64,000 nt of DNA. Origin: Stereocaulon alpinum. Taxonomy: Eukaryota > Ascomycota > Lecanoromycetes > Lecanorales > Stereocaulaceae. Numbering within the stretch: position 1 is the first letter of the stretch; each line of letters opens with the position of its first letter. The notes beneath the pieces are model-generated. The model saw only the letters and a program-made list of their open reading frames with translations, was not told the DNA's origin and did no database searches. The translations under genes were made by a program, and so were the position numbers. This document shows, in pieces, positions 56,752-64,000 of this stretch. The stretch covers positions 109,916 through 173,915 of the forward strand of contig JAEUBA010000066.1 in the NCBI GenBank assembly GCA_018257865.1, read 5' to 3'.

Positions 56752-59394
56752 ATGCCATCCCTCCACTCCGACACCTCCCCACGAGCCTCCAAACGGCGGA
56801 AGATCTCACCTGCAAACAATGACGAATCGCCCTTACCATTCCATTCCCGCGTCCTAAAAACAGTAAAGCAGGCTGTCTATGGGAAGAGTACGAGTCCGAA
56901 GATTGGATTCGAGTTTGGGAATGCGGAGGGAAATGTCACCCCTGGCAAGAAGGAGAAAGAGGAAGGAAGATCTACGACTAGAAGTCGAGGGAGGGGGAGG
57001 GGAGGAGGGGGGGATGATATGTCGCCAGTAGATCTATTGATGAATGCGGAATTGCACAATGGGTCGTCTGATGGGTCTAGGAGAAATGAGAGGGCGGATG
57101 GAGGAGTGGATACGGATCAGAGGCAGCAGAGTGGGGCTGAGAGAAGGAGGGGTGGGAAGAGGGGGGGCGATGAGCTGAGGGAGGGGGAGGGGGATATTGT
57201 TAAGGAGGGAGGAGGAGGGGGGGTGGAGAAGGTGGAGAAGGTGAAGGCGCTCAGGAAGAATAAACGAAAAGGGATGGGTGGTGTGGAGGAGGGCGGCAAT
57301 CTCGAGGAGGGGGAGAAAGACAGGGGATCTTTACATACGCCTACAAAGAATAAGAGGAAGAAGTTCAAAGGGTATGTGTGGCTTGATGAGGCGGATGAAG
57401 TGGGGCGGGATGGGGAGCGGGAAAATGATGGTGTTAGAAAAGAGCCGAGTGGGGTCTCTACGGAGAGTAGTGTTGATGCTAGAAGCCAAAGTGGCAAGCT
57501 AGGGATGACGACGAGGACCTCCTGGGCTGGAGAAGATGAGACTTCGAAGGATGAGACTATGACTAAGCCCATTTCACCACGGAAACGGAAACAGCAGACT
57601 GAGCTCAACGGAACTCTGAATGGGGATGCAATAGGCACACCTCCAGGACGGCGGCGGAAGGTAGACCGTTTCACACAGAAGGCCGAGCACGCGAATGGGG
57701 ATGCTATGACTACGACCGATTCGCGACAACGAAAAGTTTGCCGGAAACGAGAAGGAGATTCTGAACCTCATATGGTGGAGCAAGATGGTGCATCGGACTT
57801 GACGGATAGCTTCCCACGAGGAGATTCACCAGATGAACTCGCTCCCGAAAGCGCAGACGAAGGGTTCCGGCGCGAGAAGGTTGCACGTACGCCAATGGGC
57901 AAGGAAAAGAAGGGTTGGGATGCAGCTCCTGTGAGCATCGACCAGGATTCTCCCTTTGTAAACAACAGCAAGGACTCAGCACTGCAGAAACCACCTCAAT
58001 GCAATGCCGAAGATGCTCTTACGGAGCACGCCAAAGTGCTCCAGAATATGCTCGAAAAAGATTCGGAATCTCTTATCAAACTCAAGACCCACATCCTTAC
58101 CGGCCTCACAGGCGAACGGCGTCTCCCGCTACTGAATCTCGAATCGGAGCACCAAAAGGTCCACCAATTAGTCGAGCAAACGATCCTGGCCGGCGAAGGT
58201 AACTCAATGCTCATTATCGGATCACGAGGGACCGGCAAAACCAGTCTTGTCGAGACCGTCATATCCGAGCTCGCTGTTGACCACAGAGATGACTTCCACG
58301 TCGTGCGACTCAATGGCTTCATTCACACAGATGATAAGCTTGCACTGCGTGAGATATGGCGCCAGCTCGGGAGAGAGATGGACGTTGACAATAACGATCT
58401 GAATGATAGAAGCAATTACGCCGATACTCTAACGAGTTTATTGGCGCTATTGGCACATCCAGTCGGAGAGGAAGACGGAAACGAAGCTGCCACTGCCAGA
58501 TCAGTAATCTTCGTCCTCGATGAGTTCGATCTCTTCGCTTCTCATCCAAGGCAAACCCTGCTTTACAACCTTTTCGACGTCGCTCAATCCCGCAACGCAC
58601 CAATAGCCGTTCTCGGCCTAACCACCAAAGTAAACGTGGTCGAAAGCCTCGAAAAACGAGTAAAATCCCGATTCGGACAACGCTACGTCCACCTCTCCCT
58701 CCCGAAAACCTTCACCGCATTCCAAGAAACCTGTCTCTCCACCCTCTCTTACAACTCCTCAACCAACGACCTCTTCCAACCCTCGAAAACCGATCTCCAT
58801 CACCTCTCCCAAACCTGGAACGCCTACACCACAACCCTCTTCTCCACGCCCTCAATCCAACACTTCCTCCGTACCCTCTACACAACCACAAAATCCCTCC
58901 CAACATTCCTAACCGCCTGCCTCCTCCCCATCTCCCTCCTCACCCCAACAACCCTCCCAACCCCTCTCTCCTTCCTACCCCCACACACCCTCCTCCCCCC
59001 AGAATCCAAACTCGACCTCCTCCCCTCCCTCTCGACCCTCTCCCTCTCCCTCCTAATATCCGCCGCCCGCCTCTCCATAATCCTCTTCACAGACATATGC
59101 ACATTCAACATGGTCTACGACGAATACGTCACTCTCGCATCGAAGTCGAAAATGCAGTCGTCCGCAGCGGGACAGATGGCGCAGGGGGGCGTGAGGGTTT
59201 GGAGTGTGGGGCTGGCGAGGGGGGCGTGGGAGGGGCTTGTGGAGGGGGGGTTGGTTGTGCCGGCTGGGGGGGTGGGGAGAGGGGGAAGGGAGGGGTTGTG
59301 GAGGGTTGATGTTGGATTGGAGGAGGTGGGGGCGTGGGTGGAGGGGAATGGGGGTGGGATGGGGGGGTTGGGGAAGTGGTGTAGGGAGATTTGA
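56752..59394 (+). CDS. ORC4: Origin recognition complex subunit 4
   Basis: A single exon of 880 aa, much longer than yeast Orc4 (529). The AAA+ core starts near residue 460: LLNLESEHQKVHQLVEQTIL, Walker A GSRGTGKT (about 490-498) and Walker B VIFVLDEFDLF (about 585). KVNVVESLEKRVKSRFGQRY then carries the sensor and arginine region, followed by the winged-helix part. ORC marks replication origins. Residues 1-450 are a disordered, Gly/Arg/Lys/Glu-rich extension (RSRGRGRGGGGDD, GGGGGVEKVEKVKALRKNKR) of the kind that could bind DNA or chromatin. Base use is extreme in two places: G-rich at 56930-57330, and C-rich at 58620-59090 turning abruptly to G-rich at 59160-59394, where the protein becomes Gly/Val-rich. 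Confidence 0.93.
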   Translation: MPSLHSDTSPRASKRRKISPANNDESPLPFHSRVLKTVKQAVYGKSTSPKIGFEFGNAEGNVTPGKKEKEEGRSTTRSRGRGRGGGGDDMSPVDLLMNAELHNGSSDGSRRNERADGGVDTDQRQQSGAERRRGGKRGGDELREGEGDIVKEGGGGGVEKVEKVKALRKNKRKGMGGVEEGGNLEEGEKDRGSLHTPTKNKRKKFKGYVWLDEADEVGRDGERENDGVRKEPSGVSTESSVDARSQSGKLGMTTRTSWAGEDETSKDETMTKPISPRKRKQQTELNGTLNGDAIGTPPGRRRKVDRFTQKAEHANGDAMTTTDSRQRKVCRKREGDSEPHMVEQDGASDLTDSFPRGDSPDELAPESADEGFRREKVARTPMGKEKKGWDAAPVSIDQDSPFVNNSKDSALQKPPQCNAEDALTEHAKVLQNMLEKDSESLIKLKTHILTGLTGERRLPLLNLESEHQKVHQLVEQTILAGEGNSMLIIGSRGTGKTSLVETVISELAVDHRDDFHVVRLNGFIHTDDKLALREIWRQLGREMDVDNNDLNDRSNYADTLTSLLALLAHPVGEEDGNEAATARSVIFVLDEFDLFASHPRQTLLYNLFDVAQSRNAPIAVLGLTTKVNVVESLEKRVKSRFGQRYVHLSLPKTFTAFQETCLSTLSYNSSTNDLFQPSKTDLHHLSQTWNAYTTTLFSTPSIQHFLRTLYTTTKSLPTFLTACLLPISLLTPTTLPTPLSFLPPHTLLPPESKLDLLPSLSTLSLSLLISAARLSIILFTDICTFNMVYDEYVTLASKSKMQSSAAGQMAQGGVRVWSVGLARGAWEGLVEGGLVVPAGGVGRGGREGLWRVDVGLEEVGAWVEGNGGGMGGLGKWCREI

Positions 59395-60172
59395 GGGCGT
59401 TGGGATGGGCGTAGTGTTGCATAGCATACCCGAAAATCTTTAAAGCAAAACCATCATTCACCATACGCAATGGAATACCAGCCATGACCCAACTACCCTA
59501 CCCACTCCCTTCATATATTCGAGCCAACTCAACAACATGATAACTCACAACGAAAGTACCATCCACTTACCCAGCGCAGAGCCCCAAATACCCCATCAAT
59601 ACATTCGCACAACCATAACTACATGACAAAACCCACACACCCAACTCCAAACAAAAACGCCAATCAAACGCCTCAAAAGTCACAACCATAGCATACCGCA
59701 CGCCTTGCGATAAAAGCACACGATCCATCGAAACAGTCCAAAAGGGGAATGTGATGCTCTTCGTGATTAGCGGTGTCGAATGCGTGTATAAGGAGGGGGG
59801 ATATGCGTGGGATGATGTGTTGGGAGTGGGTGGCTGGGATGAGATTTCTCGGTCTTGTGGAGTAGTTTTGTGGTTTAGTTTCGGTTCGGTTCGTTTCGTT
59901 TTAGGACGGGGATGGGGTGTCGTATCTGCGTATACGCAATCACAGGCGCACATCTTATGTATGCGGTTTCGGGGGGTGATTATTCGCTTGCAAGAAGTCG
60001 TTGGAGGGTGGTTGTGTTTGTGGTTCTTGTTTTTCGTTGTAGGCGTTTAGGGGCTGGTGAAGGGTGTTGTGTTGCTGAGGTCGGGCATTAGAGGGGTCTT
60101 GGATCTGAGCTGTGGTGGCGGGAATTTGGCATGTGTTTGTTTCTGGAGAGACGTGGGAGATTTTGTTTGGGA
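59395..60172. other. Intergenic between convergent genes, skewed composition
   Basis: The left half (59400-59700) is CA-rich and the right half (59760-60150) GT-rich on the same strand. No gene was recognised; the longest frames on both strands are low-complexity. Confidence 0.4.
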
Positions 60173-62314
60173 TCAACTGCCTCGAATGATTTGCTTGTTG
60201 CGCCGTTCGATGCCCGCCCAATCTTCTGTGACAGGCTCGAGAGTCACGAATTGCACTTTCTCCACTATCTTCCACGAGCCATCAGAAGCTGTTTCAGACG
60301 GCCGTAGAAGCCATAGCCTTCTGGTTGTGGCACACGAAGCACCGCTCATAGCAACAGGTATTGCAAGGACGTATGGCTTCATTTCGCCCGGGCCCATTCT
60401 CGTTATACCTCTCGCTGTTCCTCCTATTTCTACCCACATACACTGGGGAAGTATTTTGTGCCCATCACGGTCTCTATACATTCCAGAGGAGTATCTAGTA
60501 CTATAATTCCCAAGTAGGGGGTGATAGAATAGGACAAATGCGAAATATGTCGATATAGCTTCTCTGTCTTCACGTGCAAGGTTCTCAATGGTCGCTGATT
60601 CCGATGGGTATCTAGAGGTAAGAAGACCTCTGACGAATAGCCAGATCTCCTGCCTGTGAACCGTCAATGAATCAAGCACTTTCGAGTCCAGAGTCTGCTT
60701 CATCAGCCAGCTGATACCGCAATCGACAGAGCATGCTATGGTCTCAATGACCCAAATGCGCAACTTTCTGAACTCCGCTGAGTCGGGATTCCGTGACATC
60801 CAGGAATATCTGGAACTCCAAATATGATTGGCTATGCAGCGGTCTACGAAGATGGTGGCCTCGTGTACAGACCGGGCGGAAGCTGAATGAAGAGCAGTTA
60901 CCTCCAGAACGAACAAGTCAAGGACAATGTGATTATAATGAATCCGCTCGATGCATTGCTCTGCCATTTTCGTATCATTATAGTCTGCCATCACGTCCAG
61001 ACGACTTTTAGACCAGTGCAACCAAGATGTCGCCCCAGTATCCGAATCCAGCTTTAGGGCACCGTGAACGCCCCCCAGAACGGTAAAATCGCCAGCAGAG
61101 AGAGCAACCATTGCTAGTACCCAGCGACATTCGTCATGCGATCTGCGAGGGCCCTTGAAGTACAGTTGCAGTCCAGTAATGTTCAGTGCAATTCCGATTT
61201 TGTCAATTGCAATAGAAGCGTTGAGCTGCCAGACTGCATTACATTGTGACATGATGTTATCTCGTAACCCACTTAAAGATGGAGTATGATACGCTTGACG
61301 ATTAAGAGCAAGCTGAAAGTAGCTAATCCTTTTCATCGCCCTCACAGAGTCCTCATCTTCGTAGGAGACAACAGCAGACAGATATAATCTATTGAGATCA
61401 CGTGGGGTGAATCGCAAAATGCCTTTGTTTGTCGAAAGGAGATACATCGAGTTAGAAATGAGTTGTAACTCGTGGGAGCACCATGCCCGTGCAAACCAAC
61501 GTGCACCAAATATTTGGACAAGGATGGAACAAAGAGTCCGAAATTCCTCCCTCGGGATATCCGAATGTGGATGGAGTTCATCATTGGTAAGGAACTTCTC
61601 AAATATGTCTCTTTCTGAGTCGGCTAATCTAACATCCTCCAGCACGACTACAACAAGACGTGCACTTTTGTATATAACATCCATTGAGCCGATCGCGTGC
61701 GCTTTTTCTATCGCGTTGTCTTGATCAATACAACAAGCATCAATCCAGACTCCTTCACTTGGTGACTGTCGCTGGTCGAGCAGTGTACACATCATGGCAG
61801 ATGAAATTGGCCATTCTTTCGCTTTCGAAAGCCCTTCTGCAAGATTCCACTCATGACTGTGCCAGCAATAACTCAATGCAATGAATGAGTCAAACTCGAT
61901 CTGTGATTCGTTGTGACTAGACTCTGGTAAATCGTTTAGTAGCCTGAAGGCCGCTTCGGAGAGAGCTAAGGACTTGAGCTCGAGTTCTTTGGCCGTCGGA
62001 GGGTGAAGTTGTTCCAAGCGAGCAAACACTGCTCGAGTCTCCGGTAACAGATCCTGCGCGGCTTTGATGGCGTTCCCGAGAAGAAGTCCCTTGTTGCATT
62101 CTGTAACAGGCACGACCTTGAGCTGCGCGAGGTCCAAACCCTCGTCCACTGCCAGTGGATCATCTTCATCTTGCGAGTCGTTATGGACTCTTACAGAAGA
62201 AGTGGAGCTTTGAAGGCTATCAGCCCCTAGTCTAGGGCCGGACGTCAACTCCCCATTGTGATTTCTCCGTCGAGACAAGCTTGACAAAATGTTGGAGTCC
62301 GATTCGTTGGCCAT
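60173..62314 (-). CDS. HET-domain protein (heterokaryon incompatibility)
   Basis: A single exon of 713 aa from the first in-frame ATG (62314, MANESDS); the frame opens further upstream only at GTG. The HET domain lies at about 135-310: FIALSYCWHSHEWN, VWIDACCIDQDNAIEKAHAI and GARWFARAWCSHELQLIS. HET domains trigger cell death or growth arrest when different strains fuse, and fungal genomes carry many such genes of unknown partner. The C-terminal half has no repeat domain that I recognise (no WD40, NACHT or ankyrin). It sits about 600 bp from the AT-rich tail, a common setting for such fast-evolving genes. Confidence 0.88.
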   Translation of the reverse strand: MANESDSNILSSLSRRRNHNGELTSGPRLGADSLQSSTSSVRVHNDSQDEDDPLAVDEGLDLAQLKVVPVTECNKGLLLGNAIKAAQDLLPETRAVFARLEQLHPPTAKELELKSLALSEAAFRLLNDLPESSHNESQIEFDSFIALSYCWHSHEWNLAEGLSKAKEWPISSAMMCTLLDQRQSPSEGVWIDACCIDQDNAIEKAHAIGSMDVIYKSARLVVVVLEDVRLADSERDIFEKFLTNDELHPHSDIPREEFRTLCSILVQIFGARWFARAWCSHELQLISNSMYLLSTNKGILRFTPRDLNRLYLSAVVSYEDEDSVRAMKRISYFQLALNRQAYHTPSLSGLRDNIMSQCNAVWQLNASIAIDKIGIALNITGLQLYFKGPRRSHDECRWVLAMVALSAGDFTVLGGVHGALKLDSDTGATSWLHWSKSRLDVMADYNDTKMAEQCIERIHYNHIVLDLFVLEVTALHSASARSVHEATIFVDRCIANHIWSSRYSWMSRNPDSAEFRKLRIWVIETIACSVDCGISWLMKQTLDSKVLDSLTVHRQEIWLFVRGLLTSRYPSESATIENLAREDREAISTYFAFVLFYHPLLGNYSTRYSSGMYRDRDGHKILPQCMWVEIGGTARGITRMGPGEMKPYVLAIPVAMSGASCATTRRLWLLRPSETASDGSWKIVEKVQFVTLEPVTEDWAGIERRNKQIIRGS

Positions 62315-62930
62315 AATTATCTTCCCTTGTGGGCTTGGGTATTGCTCTGCTCTAGCAGACGCTGACTCTAGTGACCACTGTATCAAGCTTCTCGTTTGCA
62401 CACTGACTGCACGAACTTCGAATAGGCAATTGTAGCGTGGTTCCGAAACAATCTAAGAAGTACCGGCCACCTTGTCTTGCCTTCACAGATTCCGAATTGT
62501 CACAGTGGTGGTACGTAAGGCTACCGATCTAGGCACAACACAATCTCTTGCCATTGTGGCTCCTAGACAGCTGTGTGTTGCTTTCAAAGACTTCTAGCCT
62601 GCGGCTTTGCATAAGCATGTGGGTTTGGGGATTCGACGACGTGTTGATAGTCTCGATAGTGAAGCGGTCTTTAAGGGGCTCGCTTCAACCTTCCGCCGAA
62701 ATCAGGCAGCCAAGTCCAACATTGGCGGCCATCAAGATCAACAGCTTTAATTCACCGAGGCGTGCTTCGTACGTGCCTGGAACAGCTTGACTCATTGGAA
62801 ACGTGCTTGACGCGCATTGAGGAGCTGCATTGACTGATCTTCTGAGGACGAACAAACATACAGCCGGGATTAGAGCGAGAGCGAGAGCTCAACGCCATTA
62901 ACACTAGAATACTAGAGGGTCGCCATTTCG
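62315..62930. other. Intergenic up to the AT-rich boundary
   Basis: Normal composition, short frames only. It contains the promoter region of the HET gene. Confidence 0.4.
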
Positions 62931-64000
62931 AAGCGAAATTTTATACTAAATATAGCTTTAAAGTGTTTGGATAGAGTTATATAAATCTGTGCATAAAGAC
63001 CTGTATAGAATTATATAGGATTTCGTAAATAGGTCTAGTTTAGTAGAATACTAATATTTTAGTCGATTTAGAACTTAGAAACTTTTATACCATAATAACT
63101 AATAATTAGTAAGTTATATAGATCCTATATAGGCTCCCTTATATAGAGTTATATAGTAGCCTACTAGATCTATCTAGGCTTTATATAGAACTATAGACTA
63201 TTATATAGAGTAATATAATACGACGTAGATAATAGTAAAGCTGTATAGAGTCTTTTAGCTAAGTATATCTCTATTTTAGTTCTATACTAACCTATTTCCT
63301 TTCTATATAGACTTTTAATTTTTTATACCCTTTTTTACTAATTAATACTAATCTTAATAAATCTATACTAAATCGTAATATAATAGCCTTAGATAACGAA
63401 GAGGATAAACAACTGCGTACCTATCCGCCCGATTTTAGTATAAAACTATACGCGAACGGTAAGACCTAGAAATTAGATATCTTATAAAAAGTAGAATAAT
63501 TTATATAGGGGCTTAATAAAGTCCCTATAAAGACTATAGACATAGCTATACAGCCGGCCGTTAATAAAGTAATTTTACGTATAGATAAAAAGTTAGTCTA
63601 TATAACTCCTTTACTATTCCTTAGAGTTTAATACTGATTAGTAAGAATTTAAACCGTCCGTATATTATTAAGGGCGTACTATTATAAAGCCGTATAGCCT
63701 TATTATCGCGCTTTCCCAAAAGTTGCTGGGGAACCCTAAGTTGCTAAGCGCGCCGGTAGGGCTAATAGTAGGATATAGCGGAATTAGTAACTTAATATTA
63801 CTAATAGTATTAAATCAGCCCGATCTATAACTCTTTACTACTAATTTAATAATATTAGTCCAGCTAGCAACTAAATGTTACTATTAGTATAATATCTAAC
63901 TAATTAGTATATCTATTACGCGTTCAGCTAGCTATCAGCTTAATTAGTAATATAACGCTACTAATATATAGCTACTAGTCTTCTTTTTAAGTTATTATAA
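62931..64000. mobile_element. AT-rich block, RIP-mutated repeat remnant
   Basis: Composition changes sharply near 62930 to very high A+T with dense TATA/CTATATAG words, as expected when RIP turns CpA into TpA in a duplicated element. One + frame around 63340-63640 still reads protein-like (for example RTYPPDFSIKLYANGKT and VNKVILRIDKKLVYITPLLF) with interruptions almost all TAG or TAA. The element type is not identifiable. The block runs off the window edge. Confidence 0.75.
63707..63752. repeat. GC-rich inverted repeat inside the AT-rich block
   Basis: CGCGCTT at 63707-63713 faces AAGCGCG at 63746-63752, with AGTTGCT repeated in between. It stands out as a GC island that has escaped the surrounding AT shift. 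Confidence 0.55.

Noticed and set aside
57117..57674. 185-codon minus-strand frame
   Set aside because: Antisense to the disordered ORC4 N-terminus; Ser/Pro/Leu low complexity.
29839..62314. Functional replication-gene cluster (PSF2, ORC4, RecQ)
   Set aside because: The genes are 7-30 kb apart with unrelated genes between; shared location looks incidental.
1..64000. CRISPR array, operon structure or bacterial promoters
   Set aside because: No regularly spaced repeats, and gene structure is plainly eukaryotic.

Overview
This 64 kb window is nuclear DNA of a filamentous ascomycete (Pezizomycotina; a Dothideomycete is possible, but I cannot place it further). The evidence is genes split by short introns (mostly 47-85 nt, GT-AG with CTRAC-like branch points), a Zn2Cys6 regulator, a HET-domain gene, an flbA-type RGS protein, an augmin subunit, and an AT-rich block at the right end that looks mutated by RIP. 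The genes are mostly housekeeping, lie on both strands and form no operon-like cluster. I rebuilt exons by hand from splice signals and conserved family motifs. Where the reading frame closes exactly across every junction I treat the model as firm.

Layout. 0-9.6 kb is gene-poor. It holds a four-exon gene for a secreted protein with a duplicated four-cysteine domain (2.7-4.0 kb), an F-box gene (4.5-5.9), a mariner-like MITE (6.1-6.4), and a CorA-like membrane gene (7.2-8.4) with decayed-looking coding sequence upstream. 9.6-19 kb carries MRP21, RBM25, a GPI-anchored Kre9/Knh1-like protein, an HDDC2-type nucleotidase and HAUS6. 19.5-32.3 kb carries a RecQ helicase, an M3 oligopeptidase, ALG10, a second duplicated four-cysteine protein, PSF2 and an FAD monooxygenase. 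33-48 kb has MLC1, a STEEP1-like protein, a Zn2Cys6 factor, a divergent pair of small membrane proteins, and SEC27. A 5.9 kb gene-free stretch follows. 53-64 kb has flbA, ORC4, a HET-domain gene and the RIP-like AT-rich tail.

Functional themes. DNA replication and repair (PSF2, ORC4, RecQ), secretory-pathway work (SEC27 for COPI, ALG10 for N-glycan assembly, the GPI and secreted proteins), cytoskeleton (MLC1, HAUS6) and signalling (flbA) are all present, but each is an isolated gene.

Most interesting signals. (1) Two unlinked genes encode predicted secreted proteins, each with two tandem copies of a domain having four cysteines at near-constant spacing followed by a Gly-Gly; I cannot name the family. 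(2) At six or seven places the + strand flips abruptly from C-rich to G-rich, several times inside genes, resembling local replication-type skew jumps. (3) There are two GC-AG introns, tandem mini-uORFs ahead of the oligopeptidase gene, a long overlapping uORF ahead of flbA, and RIP-like stop patterns both in the tail and upstream of the CorA-like gene.
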